This document shows positions 1 through 8,627 of a stretch of DNA of 64,000 nt, piece by piece. A program made the translations under genes and the position numbers. Source of the DNA: Bog-375 sp049698695 (GTDB taxonomy: Bacteria > Acidobacteriota > Terriglobia > Bryobacterales > Bryobacteraceae); contig JBAVYH010000057.1 in NCBI GenBank assembly GCA_049698695.1, forward strand, positions 62,001 through 126,000, written 5' to 3'. The notes beneath the pieces were generated by a model, which worked only from the letters and a program-made list of their open reading frames with translations, was not told where the DNA came from and ran no database searches. Position 1 is the stretch's first letter. Each line of letters begins with the position of its first letter.

Positions 1-1
1 A

Positions 2-598
2 ACCTACATTGAGGCTCGCACCGCCGACGTTTATACGGGCCCGTGCTTCGCCAACGGCGAAATCGAAATGAACGGCAAAGAAGCGGTGTTCGCCTGGAAG
101 ATCGCCAACGGCAACTGGGAAGGCGTGAACCTGGCCGGTCTGGGTGTGGTGGGCGTGGTCCACGCGGACCATACGCTGGGCAATCCCTACGAACCGGTGA
201 ACCCGGCGGTATCCGTGCTGATCGTCGACAGCCGCGCCGACGCGGCCCAACGCCAGGCGCTGGTGCAGTTCGCCAAATCGCAGGCGGGCGACCTGCTGGA
301 CCACATCGTGCGGATCGATTACCAGCCCGTGGATCTGACCATCGACAACGGCAATATTCACGGCGGCGCAGCGACGCTCACTGCCGGCACGCTGGCTACC
401 ATTCGAACGCGCGCACTCAGCTCCACCGACCACATCTGCGGTAACGAGGGTGTTTTCTATCCGCCGCTCAACCGGCTGGTGCACTCGATGCCGGCCTATA
501 CCCTGGAAGATTCCTACCAGGGGCACGGCTTGGGCGAAACTTGGACCACCAGGTACCGCCGCAGCGCGTTTCTCGGCACTTTCCAAGCCGCCGGATAA
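2..598 (+). CDS. DUF1326 family protein, 5' end outside the window
   Basis: The frame is already open at base 2 and runs to a TAA at 596-598, giving 198 residues with no visible start, so the gene begins left of the window. The first in-frame ATG (base 68) lies inside the conserved core (DVYTGPCFANGEIEMNG) and is not a believable start. The DVYxGPCxANxE opening, the AWKIxxGxWxGVxLAG stretch and the Cys-containing TDHICGNEGVFYPP segment are those of DUF1326 proteins, a family frequent in Acidobacteriota with no established reaction. Any signal peptide would be in the missing part. It is followed by 200 bases of non-coding DNA and then an unrelated sigma factor, so its neighbours say nothing about its role. 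Confidence 0.8.
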   Translation, partial: TYIEARTADVYTGPCFANGEIEMNGKEAVFAWKIANGNWEGVNLAGLGVVGVVHADHTLGNPYEPVNPAVSVLIVDSRADAAQRQALVQFAKSQAGDLLDHIVRIDYQPVDLTIDNGNIHGGAATLTAGTLATIRTRALSSTDHICGNEGVFYPPLNRLVHSMPAYTLEDSYQGHGLGETWTTRYRRSAFLGTFQAAG

Positions 599-801
599 GC
601 ACGGCGCACCTTGGCGGCTCGCCACGTAACGTAACGAGCTGCAAAGCGGGACTGGCTCGAATTTCGCCGCTTTTGCGAAAGTTCGTGCGTGTACCCGGTT
701 TGCCCCGATGACGCCTAAGCGTGCCCACCCGGCTCATCCACCACAATAGCCGTATTTCGTTCCGTGTAAAATTGTGAGTGAGTCCCAGGGGAGGTTCTGG
801 T

Positions 802-1371
802 TTGGCGTCTCAGGATGTCGCCCAACTGCTGGTCAGGTTTGGAGAAGGTGACAAGGCCGCATTAGACGAGATGACGCCTCTTGTCTATGATGAGCTCCGC
901 CGACTGGCGCAGCGGCTGCTGGCCGTGGAACGGCCCGACCACACGCTGCAGCCCACCGCTCTGGTGCACGAGGCGTACTTGCGGCTGGTGGGCCAGCGCT
1001 CGGTGGACTGGCGCAACCGGGCGCACTTTCTGGGCGTGGCGGCTACCATGATGCGGCGCGTGCTGATTAACCACGCGAAGGCGCGCAACGCCGCCAAGCG
1101 CGAGGGTTTCGCCAACGCCGTGACGCTGGAGGATGCCTTCGGTGTCTTCCCATCGCCCGCCATCGATGTGCTGGCGCTCAACCATTCGCTCGATGAGCTG
1201 GCCAAGCTCGATCCGCAGCAGGGCAAGGTGGTCGAACTGCGCTATTTCGGCGGCCTTTCGATTGAGGAAACCGCCGAGTGCCTGGGGATTTCGACGGCCA
1301 CGGTGAAGCGGGAGTGGGGCACCGCCCGGCTGTGGCTGCTGGAGCACATGGAAGGGACCGCGCAGCCATGA
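802..1371 (+). CDS. ECF RNA polymerase sigma factor (module 1)
   Basis: Extracytoplasmic-function sigma factor of the TIGR02999 (sig-70_X6) type, 189 residues. Region 2 spans about residues 20-85 and region 4 about 130-185, with the helix-turn-helix around SIEETAECLGISTATVKREW. I chose TTG at 802 because GGGGAGG lies 7 bases upstream and homologues usually begin close to this point; a GTG at 778 would add eight residues without a ribosome site. Region 2.2 reads HTLQPTALVHEAYLRL: the acidic DAED patch that normally contacts core polymerase is replaced by QPTA, with Thr48 and Thr52. No anti-sigma factor is present. Its TGA overlaps the ATG of the following kinase (ATGA at 1368-1371), so the two are probably translated together. 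Confidence 0.93.
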   Translation: MASQDVAQLLVRFGEGDKAALDEMTPLVYDELRRLAQRLLAVERPDHTLQPTALVHEAYLRLVGQRSVDWRNRAHFLGVAATMMRRVLINHAKARNAAKREGFANAVTLEDAFGVFPSPAIDVLALNHSLDELAKLDPQQGKVVELRYFGGLSIEETAECLGISTATVKREWGTARLWLLEHMEGTAQP

Positions 1372-3875
1372 CCGCGGCCCGCTGGGGCGAGGTCAAGTCG
1401 ATTCTGGCGAGCGTGCTGGAAACGGACCCGGGCCAGCGCGCCGCGGCGATGGACCGGCTGTGCGGAGCCGACAACGAGCTGCGCAGCTCCGTGGAATCGC
1501 TGCTGGCTTTAGAACAAAAAGCCGGCGCAGTGTTCGATTCGGCGATTGCGCCGGGCGCCCAGTTGCGCGCCGAGGCGCCGCCGCCGGAAACCATCGGACC
1601 TTACCGCGTGGTGAAGGAGATCGGCCGCGGCGGCATGGGCGTGGTTTACCTCGGTGAGCGAGCCGACGGCCAATACCGCAAGCAGGTAGCGATCAAACTC
1701 ATCACCGCCGCGCACCCAGACACCCAGACCGGACTCCGTTTCCAGCGCGAGCGGCAGATTCTGGCGCAACTGGAGCATCCTGGAATCGCGCGTCTGCTCG
1801 ATGGCGGCGCTACCGCCAGCGGCCAGCCGTACTTCATCATGGAGTACGTCGACGGCCTGCCCCTGCTGGAATTCTGCCGGCGCGGCGCGCTCGGCGTGAC
1901 CGAGCGGCTCCGCCTCTTTCTGCAGATTGCGGACGCGGTGGCCTACGCGCACCGCAGCCTCATTGTGCATCGCGACCTGAAGCCGGGCAACGTTCTGGTC
2001 ACGGCCGAAGGCCAGGCCAAGCTGCTCGATTTCGGCCTGGGGCAGATGATTGGCCCCCAGGAGCCCGGCGTCGAAATCACCCAGGCCGGTCCGGCGCCCA
2101 TGACTCCGGCCTATGCCAGCCCCGAACAGATTCGCGGCGAAAGCTACACGGTGGCCGGCGATGTCTATTCGCTGGGTGTGATCCTGTTTGAGCTGCTGGC
2201 CGGGTGCCGGCCCTACCATGCCACCACGACGTACCTGGATCTGGCGCGCGCCATTTGCGACCAGGAAGCCCCGCCGCTGGCGGAGGCGGTGGACCGCTCG
2301 GCGCCGAACGCGGCGGCGCTGCGGCGGCGCCTCCGCGGCGACCTGGAAACCATCGTTGTCAAGGCGCTCGAAAAGGACCCGCGCCGGCGCTACCCCACGG
2401 TGGATGAATTTGCCGCTGACCTGCGGCGCTTCCTGGAGGGCCGGCCGGTGGCGGCGCGCAAGCCCACCTGGCGTTACCGCGCGGCCCGTCTCGCGGCGCG
2501 GCACCGGGTCGCGGTCCCCGCGGCCGCGCTGGCCTTGCTGCTGATCGTCGGATTCGCCGGCTTCGGCTGGTGGGAAGCGCGCCGCTCCGAACGCCGCTTC
2601 AATCAGGTGCGCGGCCTGGCCCACGCGGTGATGTTCGAACTGTACGATGCCATCGCGCCATTGCCCGGTTCGACCGCGGCGCGCGCGCTGCTGGCGCGGC
2701 GTGCGCTCGAGTATTTGGAGAATCTGTCGCAAGAGGCCGGCGGCAATCGATCCCTCGAGCGCGAGGTGGCGCTCGGCTACCAGAGAATCGGCGAGGTCGA
2801 AGGCGATCTTTCCGAATCCAGCCTCGGCCGGGTGCCGGCCTCGCTCGAAAGCCTTCGCAAAGCGGCCGGGATTCTGGAACGTCTGTCGGCGGCATCGCCC
2901 GGTGACGCAGGGCTGCGCCACGATTACCTTCGCGCTGCGGTCGATCTCGCCAGGGCCTACGGTCAGGCCGGCCAGTTTGACGCCGGGATCGCCCAAGCCA
3001 GACACGCCGTCGCCATTGCCGAGGGCGCTGCTGCCGCTCACCCCGGCGACGTGGTTGCAATGATCGACCTGGAGGCCGCACTGGCCGGACTGGCGGACGC
3101 AGTCACCGGCGAGAAGCGCTACCCGGACGCCATCGCGCTGCGTGAGCGCGTTCAGCGCCTGGCCAGCCGCGTGGCCGCGCTGGCGCGCGGCAGCCAGGAA
3201 TCGCAGCGCTCGCTGGCCGTGGCGGAAAAGCGGCTGGCCGCGCTGTACGGCGTAACCGGGCGGATGGAGGACTGTCGTCGCGAGTACGAGATGGCGCGCG
3301 CCATCGATGAGCAGCGCTGCGCCCGCAATCCGCAGGACATGCGCGCCAAGACCGATCTTTCGTACGACTATAGCGATCTCGGCTGGGCGGCCGGCGCGAT
3401 GAACCGCCTGGAGGACGCGCTGCAATTCCACGGCAAAGCGCTGGAGCTGCGGCAGCAGGCCGCGCAGGCGGATCCCCACGATTTCCGCGCCGCTACGGCC
3501 GTGGCCGCGAGCATGAGAAGGATCGGCCTGGTGCTGAAAAGGATGGCAAAGCCGCGGGAAGCCCTGGCTGAGTTGGCTCAGGCAGCGGCGCGTTATAGCG
3601 AGCTGAGCCGCCGGCCCGGCGCCGACTGGGCGACCGTGAGCAGCCTGGCCGAAACCCACCAGGGTATCGCTGAGACCTGGACCGATCTGGCGCAGACTCA
3701 CGCCACGGGCCCCACGCAGCGCAGGGCGGACTATCTGGCCGCCGCCGCCGAATATGAGCAAGCCCGCGGCCTGTTGGCCGGCCTGCGTGACCAGGGTAAA
3801 CTGCCTAAGGCAGAGTGGCCGCAGGTGGACGAGCTGGCTTCACTCGCCGAGAAAGCCCGGCGTAGCGGGCAGTAG
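1368..3875 (+). CDS. Membrane Ser/Thr protein kinase with TPR-like C-terminus (module 1)
   Basis: 835-residue kinase starting at the ATG that overlaps the sigma-factor stop codon. Residues 1-65 form an N-terminal region shared in pattern with the other two kinases of this window (RWxxVxxxLxxxL...LRxxVxxLLxxE). The kinase domain runs about 78-345, with glycine loop GRGGMGVV (86-93), Lys110, catalytic HRDLKPGN (Asp203) and DFG (221-223). One membrane helix lies at about 381-402. The remaining 430 residues are helical and rich in Ala and Leu, with TPR-like pairs (LDLARAYGQAGQFDAGIAQARHA), probably in the periplasm. ATP-dependent phosphorylation of the partner sigma factor is an inference from the pairing. 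The alternative is a general sensor kinase acting on several targets. Confidence 0.92.
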   Translation: MTAARWGEVKSILASVLETDPGQRAAAMDRLCGADNELRSSVESLLALEQKAGAVFDSAIAPGAQLRAEAPPPETIGPYRVVKEIGRGGMGVVYLGERADGQYRKQVAIKLITAAHPDTQTGLRFQRERQILAQLEHPGIARLLDGGATASGQPYFIMEYVDGLPLLEFCRRGALGVTERLRLFLQIADAVAYAHRSLIVHRDLKPGNVLVTAEGQAKLLDFGLGQMIGPQEPGVEITQAGPAPMTPAYASPEQIRGESYTVAGDVYSLGVILFELLAGCRPYHATTTYLDLARAICDQEAPPLAEAVDRSAPNAAALRRRLRGDLETIVVKALEKDPRRRYPTVDEFAADLRRFLEGRPVAARKPTWRYRAARLAARHRVAVPAAALALLLIVGFAGFGWWEARRSERRFNQVRGLAHAVMFELYDAIAPLPGSTAARALLARRALEYLENLSQEAGGNRSLEREVALGYQRIGEVEGDLSESSLGRVPASLESLRKAAGILERLSAASPGDAGLRHDYLRAAVDLARAYGQAGQFDAGIAQARHAVAIAEGAAAAHPGDVVAMIDLEAALAGLADAVTGEKRYPDAIALRERVQRLASRVAALARGSQESQRSLAVAEKRLAALYGVTGRMEDCRREYEMARAIDEQRCARNPQDMRAKTDLSYDYSDLGWAAGAMNRLEDALQFHGKALELRQQAAQADPHDFRAATAVAASMRRIGLVLKRMAKPREALAELAQAAARYSELSRRPGADWATVSSLAETHQGIAETWTDLAQTHATGPTQRRADYLAAAAEYEQARGLLAGLRDQGKLPKAEWPQVDELASLAEKARRSGQ

Positions 3876-3913
3876 CGGCCTGACGAGCAGCGCTCGCGAA
3901 AATGCGGCCGCGT

Positions 3914-4861
3914 TCATCGTTGTGCGGGCACCTGCGCCAACACCCACTCGGTTTCGAGCGCGGTCGCGCCGCTCGATCGCGGCTGGCGGCCTTCCAATAC
4001 CGCGAGGGCAAAATCCTCGATGCACGGATAGTGCAGGTTGGCGGCCGGCGGCAGTTGTTCGGCGCCGCCGGGATACACCAATGCGAGCGAGTTGAGCGGC
4101 GTCAGATCCATCTCGCCTTCGGTGCCGCGAATGCGGAACTCATCGCGCGCCACCCGCGAATGCCAGCGAACATCCACCACCCCGCGGAGGCCCGAATCGT
4201 GCTCGATCAGGACCGTGGCGTTGTCTTCAACCGCGATCGGATGCACAAGCGTGGAGCGGAACCCGGTGGCTCGGACCGGCCGGCCGAACAGGTAATTCAT
4301 CAGGTCGATGCGGTGGCAGGCGATATCGTAGAGCGGGCCGCCGCCGGACTTCGCGGGGTCGAGCAGCCACCCCCGCGCCGCGCCCGCCGGGTAAAACCAA
4401 TCGTGCGACGTGGCCTCGGCGAAAACCGGGCGGCCGATGGCTCCGGCCGCGAGCAGCTCCCGCGCCCGCGCCACCTTCGGATACATACGCCGGTAATAGG
4501 CGATACCCAGCGTTCGTCCGGTCTCTTCGGCGGCTTGCTGCATGGTCAGGGCCTGCTGGTAGTTCAGCGCCATCGGCTTCTCGCACAGCACATGCCGGCC
4601 GGCACGCAGCGCGGCGATGGTTTGCGCAGCGTGGACAAAAACGGGTGTGGCGATGTAAACCGCTTCGGCCGGGCAGACCGCCAGCGCAGCCTCCAGGGTT
4701 GTCCAACTGGGGACGCCATATGGTGCGGCCTTGGCGGGGTCGCGCGTCACGATTCCGGCCAGCCGGCTGTGCGGCGAGGCGAGAATGGCGGGCAGAACCC
4801 GCCTGGTCGAGATATCGCCGATCCCCGCGAGAAGCCAGGTAAGCGCCATACGCTCCATCAT
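3914..4861 (-). CDS. Gfo/Idh/MocA family NAD(P)-dependent oxidoreductase
   Basis: 315 residues. The N-terminal Rossmann fold begins ALTWLLAGIGDISTRRVLPA, and the family hallmark EKPMALN (Lys of the EKP motif) follows at about residue 100. The C-terminal half is the usual alpha/beta substrate domain with DIACHRIDLMNYLFG. Such enzymes oxidise or isomerise sugars, inositols or related polyols with a nicotinamide cofactor; the substrate cannot be read from the sequence. Two adjacent ATGs (4861, 4858) and a third four codons into the protein (MALTWLL) are possible starts. The gene converges with kinase module 1 and is divergent from the peptidase at 4918, with 56 bases between them for both promoters. 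Confidence 0.88.
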   Translation of the reverse strand: MMERMALTWLLAGIGDISTRRVLPAILASPHSRLAGIVTRDPAKAAPYGVPSWTTLEAALAVCPAEAVYIATPVFVHAAQTIAALRAGRHVLCEKPMALNYQQALTMQQAAEETGRTLGIAYYRRMYPKVARARELLAAGAIGRPVFAEATSHDWFYPAGAARGWLLDPAKSGGGPLYDIACHRIDLMNYLFGRPVRATGFRSTLVHPIAVEDNATVLIEHDSGLRGVVDVRWHSRVARDEFRIRGTEGEMDLTPLNSLALVYPGGAEQLPPAANLHYPCIEDFALAVLEGRQPRSSGATALETEWVLAQVPAQR

Positions 4862-4917
4862 AGCTGCCGGCCTTCGCGCGAAGCCGGCCGCACACGAATA
4901 TCGGCTAGGCCATCGAA

Positions 4918-6087
4918 GTGAGTACTATAACAAGCGTGGATTCGATTCTCCGGTACGTGAAGGGTTACCAGGCGGAAATGGTGGAGCTGATCGGGCGATT
5001 CGTCGAGTGCGAGTCGCCCAGCGACGATCGCGTGGCGGTGGACCGGTTCGTCGATCTGGTGTGCGACACGCTGGCGCCGGTGTCGCGGCTGAAGACCTTT
5101 CCCGGCGGGCGCTTCGGCCGTCACCTGGTCGCCGAAATGAAGCTGCCCGGGCGGCGGAAGAGCGGGCAGATTCTGGCGCTCGGCCACTCGGACACGGTCT
5201 GGCCGGTGGGCACGCTGCGCACCATGCCGTTCCGAAAGTTCCGCGGCCGGCTCTGGGGACCCGGCGTGCTGGATATGAAAGCGGGGATCGCATTCTTCGT
5301 TTTCGCCGCCCGCGCGCTGCGCGAACTGGACGTGCCCGTTCCCTCGCGGGTTCTGCTGCAGCTCAACTCCGATGAAGAGGTGGGCAGCGGAAGCTCGCGA
5401 GCACTGACGGAAGAAAACGCGCGGCGCAGCCACATGGTGCTGGTGCTGGAACCGGGCACGGGCTTGCGGGGCATGCTGAAAACCGCGCGCAAAGGGGTAG
5501 GTGCTTTCACTGTGACGGTGCACGGCAGGGCCTCGCACGCCGGGGTGGATTTCGAGGCTGGCGCGAGCGCGGTGCTGGAGCTGGCGCGGCAGGTCGACGC
5601 TATCGCCGGATTCACCAGCATCGAGCGGGGCATCACCGTGAACGCGGGAGTGATCGCCGGTGGCACCCGCTCCAATGTGGTGGCGGCCGAAGCGCGGGCA
5701 GAGGTGGATATTCGCGTGGCGCGGCTGCGCGACGCCGCCGTGCTGGAACGAAAATTCCGGCGGCTTCGGCCGTTTGACCGGCGCTGCACCATCGCCGTGA
5801 GCGGCGGTTTGAACCGTCCACCGCTCGAACGCAGCGCCGGAGTGAAGCGGCTGTTTCGCACCGCGCGGAAGCTGGCGCTCGAATTGGGAATTGAATTGGA
5901 AGAGTCTGCAACCGGGGGCGGCTCGGACGGCAACTTCAGCGCGGCGCTGGGCGTCCCCACGCTCGATGGTCTGGGCGCGGCAGGCGAAGGCCCCCACGCC
6001 GCGCACGAAAGCATTCTCATCAATCGGATCGCAGACCGCACGGCGCTGCTGGCCAAACTGCTGCTGGAGCGGCCGGTGGCAGGTTGA
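4918..6087 (+). CDS. M20 family metallopeptidase (glutamate carboxypeptidase type)
   Basis: 389 residues, GTG start. Zinc-ligand motifs of M20 peptidases are in order: GHSDTVWP (metal His and Asp) at about 90, GPGVLDMKAG (bridging Asp) at about 118, and SDEEVGS (catalytic Glu) at about 152. The dimerisation or lid domain follows with GRASHAG, and the last metal His is in GPHAAHE near the C-terminus. The arrangement is that of CPG2-like glutamate carboxypeptidases that release C-terminal Glu or Asp from small peptides or conjugates. No signal peptide is visible, so it is probably cytoplasmic. It stands alone, with 566 bases of non-coding DNA downstream. Confidence 0.9.
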   Translation: MSTITSVDSILRYVKGYQAEMVELIGRFVECESPSDDRVAVDRFVDLVCDTLAPVSRLKTFPGGRFGRHLVAEMKLPGRRKSGQILALGHSDTVWPVGTLRTMPFRKFRGRLWGPGVLDMKAGIAFFVFAARALRELDVPVPSRVLLQLNSDEEVGSGSSRALTEENARRSHMVLVLEPGTGLRGMLKTARKGVGAFTVTVHGRASHAGVDFEAGASAVLELARQVDAIAGFTSIERGITVNAGVIAGGTRSNVVAAEARAEVDIRVARLRDAAVLERKFRRLRPFDRRCTIAVSGGLNRPPLERSAGVKRLFRTARKLALELGIELEESATGGGSDGNFSAALGVPTLDGLGAAGEGPHAAHESILINRIADRTALLAKLLLERPVAG

Positions 6088-6108
6088 GGGTCACGGACAC
6101 CAAAAGGG

Positions 6109-6130
6109 CGGGACGGGCGTGCCCGGCCCG
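6109..6130. repeat. Dispersed GC palindrome, copy 1 (imperfect)
   Basis: Reads CGGGACGGGCG then TGCCCGGCCCG. It differs at two positions from the perfect palindrome at 6629-6650. It lies 22 bases after the peptidase stop codon and could form a hairpin. No T-run follows, so a terminator role is not supported. Confidence 0.7.
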
Positions 6131-6628
6131 TGGTGAGCGAGGAGGTTTTTGAGCACACTACGGGCTTGAAGAGTGGATGAAACGATGGATACGTTGCGGG
6201 TGGCCGGGGCTTCGCGGACTTATTGCCGTGCGTTTCGGCCACCCGATGATTTGAGTAGAAACTGCGTTGATGTGAGCCCGCTGGATGGCGGACAATATCA
6301 GGTCGATTCGTTCCTTACTCTCTAATATCCGGCGGGCGGCAATAATAGCTATCCGCTTACCGCCGGCGGTTATGGATTCCAGAATCCAAGATCTTCCGTC
6401 GGGAGTCCAGCCCAAGGGGGACCCCGCATGCCGTTCACGGGCGCCGGAAGTTCAGTACCAACTAAGTGCAACGTTCTCTGGCCAAAGAGAAGGACGAGCG
6501 GCGGAGCATTGCGCCACCGTCCCAATTCCAGGATACGGGGTATGTCAAGGATTGGAGTGGCGGCGTGAGGCTAAGTGATTGAGTTAGCGGGGAGGAAAAC
6601 GTGGTGACCGGGTTGTGACACGGAAATG

Positions 6629-6650
6629 CGGGCCGGGCATGCCCGGCCCG
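6629..6650. repeat. Dispersed GC palindrome, copy 2 (perfect)
   Basis: CGGGCCGGGCA followed directly by its exact reverse complement, a perfect 22-base palindrome. It sits 3 bases beyond the stop codon of the minus-strand VWA gene, where a transcript hairpin could protect the 3' end. A related copy lies inside the upstream VWA gene (10016-10043). This fits REP-like dispersed elements. Confidence 0.75.
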
Positions 6651-6653
6651 ACA

Positions 6654-8627
6654 TCATTCGACGCGGAACTCGATGCTGCGAGTGGCCTGGGCGCCGGCGG
6701 AATCTCTCACCGTGAGCTCGGCGTGATAGGTTCCGGGCGCCAGCGTCGTGACCGGCAATTTGAGCGCGACCGGAATCACGCGGTCGCCGGGCTTGACCAG
6801 GGCGCTCAAGTCGACATCGCCCGAAGCCCACTTTTGCTCGGCGTTCTGGGCGTCGAGCACGCGCAGGCGCATGCTTAAATGGATTGGCTGGGCGGCGGCT
6901 GACGCGAGAGGCTCATAGACTTCGAAGTAGGCTTCGGCAAGGCCGGCTTTCGGCAGAATATCGGAGCCGGATACGACGACCCGGTTGCCGCGAAAGATCA
7001 GCGGCCTTTTCCCTTCCTGGACCGCTTCCTGCGCGTCCTCTGGCGACATTGGCTGCACGTCGCGGGCGAGTGCGATGGCGCTCAGGCTGAGCTTCCGGGC
7101 GTCGAAGGGGCCGATCGCCAGCGGTGTTTCGACCACGCCGAAACTATCCTTGGCCGAGCGGAAGATCAGCTTGAACCGGTAATTGCCCGGTGCGATCTTG
7201 AACTGGCGTTCGTAGTGGAGCGGTTGCCGCAGAAAATCGTCGAACTGTTGGCGGCTGCCGAAATCGAATCTCACCGTATCGCTGAACCGCGCGGCCACTT
7301 CGTCTCCCAGGTTGTAAGCGAGGCCGAGCACGTCGATCTCGGCATGCAGTTTGCCGTTCACTTCGGCGGTATGGAGAACGGGCGCGGGAATCTCGACCGC
7401 CAGATTGACTCGCGCCACGCCGTTGGGCTCATAGAAAAAGGGCACGGATACCAACGCGTCGGCATTACCGGCGTGCGGCGAGGCCGCTAAATTCTCCAAC
7501 TCTTGCTCCAGCGGGTTGGCGGCGGCCAAGCTCACTTCGCGGACATTGCAATACAGAGTGCGCCCGCGCACTTTCGCGTCGCGCCGGCCGACGGTGACCT
7601 TGAGAGCATGGCAGCTTCCTTCCGGCGACTCTTGCGGCACATAGCCAAGCGTGTAGGCTTCGTCCTGCTCGCGGGCGAGCAGTTCGAAAGCGGCCAGAAC
7701 GTCGTTGCCGCGGTTGAGCTCGCGGCCGCCGGTTGCGTCGGCCAGGTGGAGCGCCCAGCCCGGAGTTCGCGCGCCAGATTGCGATTCGACCGGATAGACC
7801 GAAACATCCGCCTTGCGAAACTCAGCTTCCATCCCAAACGGGTCGCGGCCGGCGTTTCTCGGCGGCGAGGCAATCCCTGGCGTCAGCCCGGATAGCTCAG
7901 ACGCGCGCGCGCTGGGATCGGCGGAACCCATAACTGGGTCGACGCTGCGGCCTATCCCTTCATTGCCGGAATTCACCCAACGTTCGGCGTCGCTCGGGCG
8001 CGGCGGAGCACCAGGCACGAACAGGGCCACCACTTTGTGGCCGGGCACGTGGGCGAGGTCCTTCGCCAGTTGGGCGTAGTAGAGCGCCTGAAGATCGCCG
8101 TAAGGGTCGGGGACGAAGCCGCAGCGAAGGAGGCCGGGCAGCGCAGCCAGCGCGTGTTGCAGCTCGCCGACGTCGGCGGTGAATTGCGTGGTGATGGTCA
8201 TGCAGCCGGAGCTGTAGTACGCGATGGACATCAGCCGGTCGGGTCCGGCATTATCCGCGATGAACCTGGCGGCGGGTTCCTGGATCGATTTCAGATCGTC
8301 GTTGGACTTGCCATCGAATAACAAAAGGAAGTGCTGCTGCGGCGCTCCCGGCGTTGTGGGTCCGGCGTGAGATTGGAATGCGGTGATGGGCTGCTCTTTG
8401 CCATCTTCGAAGACGTGGAAATCACTCACGGTCAGGCCGGGGATAGCTGCGCCCTTCTTGCCGGTGACGACGGCATCCACCAGCACCAGGCGCGATTCGG
8501 ATCTGAGCTTCAGGGGCGCCGTGACGGGAGCGGGTTGACTGGTTTGAGCGAGCAGCGGAGCGCAGAGGGAGAGGAGCAGGACCGCACACATTGGGAGGGA
8601 GGCATGCCACGGCTGTGAAGCTCTCAT
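6654..8627 (-). CDS. Secreted VWFA-related protein (downstream partner)
   Basis: 657 residues from the ATG at 8627, which overlaps the TGA of the upstream VWA gene (ATGA), so translation is probably coupled. The signal peptide is MRASQPWHASLPMCAVLLLS, with cleavage near LLAQTS. The mature N-terminus (RLVLVDAVVTGKKGAAIPGLTVSDFHVFEDGKEQ) is the beta-sandwich opening of TIGR03436 proteins. A von Willebrand A-like domain follows with LLLFDGKSNDD where a metal site would read DxSxS, so the MIDAS is degenerate. The C-terminal 250 residues are predicted to be beta-rich, with repeated Ig-like strands (GTYHAELTVRDSAG). The function of this Acidobacteriota-enriched group is unknown; adhesion or a cell-surface role is an inference. 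Confidence 0.85.
   Translation of the reverse strand: MRASQPWHASLPMCAVLLLSLCAPLLAQTSQPAPVTAPLKLRSESRLVLVDAVVTGKKGAAIPGLTVSDFHVFEDGKEQPITAFQSHAGPTTPGAPQQHFLLLFDGKSNDDLKSIQEPAARFIADNAGPDRLMSIAYYSSGCMTITTQFTADVGELQHALAALPGLLRCGFVPDPYGDLQALYYAQLAKDLAHVPGHKVVALFVPGAPPRPSDAERWVNSGNEGIGRSVDPVMGSADPSARASELSGLTPGIASPPRNAGRDPFGMEAEFRKADVSVYPVESQSGARTPGWALHLADATGGRELNRGNDVLAAFELLAREQDEAYTLGYVPQESPEGSCHALKVTVGRRDAKVRGRTLYCNVREVSLAAANPLEQELENLAASPHAGNADALVSVPFFYEPNGVARVNLAVEIPAPVLHTAEVNGKLHAEIDVLGLAYNLGDEVAARFSDTVRFDFGSRQQFDDFLRQPLHYERQFKIAPGNYRFKLIFRSAKDSFGVVETPLAIGPFDARKLSLSAIALARDVQPMSPEDAQEAVQEGKRPLIFRGNRVVVSGSDILPKAGLAEAYFEVYEPLASAAAQPIHLSMRLRVLDAQNAEQKWASGDVDLSALVKPGDRVIPVALKLPVTTLAPGTYHAELTVRDSAGAQATRSIEFRVE

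Larger units (their letters stand above)
6088..6653. other. 566-base intergenic region bounded by two palindromes
   Basis: There is no convincing gene here. A 22-base GC palindrome lies near each end (6109-6130 and 6629-6650). Between them is an inverted repeat, GGGTGGCC at about 6199 and GGCCACCC at about 6237. On the minus strand a frame of about 85 codons is open across 6158-6415, but it has no ribosome site and no recognisable protein, so I do not call it. Base composition is more AT-rich than in the flanking genes. Confidence 0.6.

Noticed and set aside
2580..3080. Several plus- and minus-strand frames of 100-160 codons inside kinase 1
   Set aside because: All are shadows within the TPR-like region; none has a start site or conserved motif.
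1509..3761. 750-codon minus-strand frame antisense to kinase 1
   Set aside because: No start context, Arg/Gly/Pro-rich shadow of a GC-rich gene with recognised kinase motifs on the other strand.
6199..6244. GGGTGGCC...GGCCACCC inverted repeat as a terminator of the M20 peptidase gene
   Set aside because: It is 110 bases past the stop codon, the loop is long, and no T-run follows.
6158..6415. 85-codon minus-strand frame in the 566-base gap
   Set aside because: No ribosome site, TTG start only, no recognisable domain; the region is better explained as non-coding DNA between repeats.
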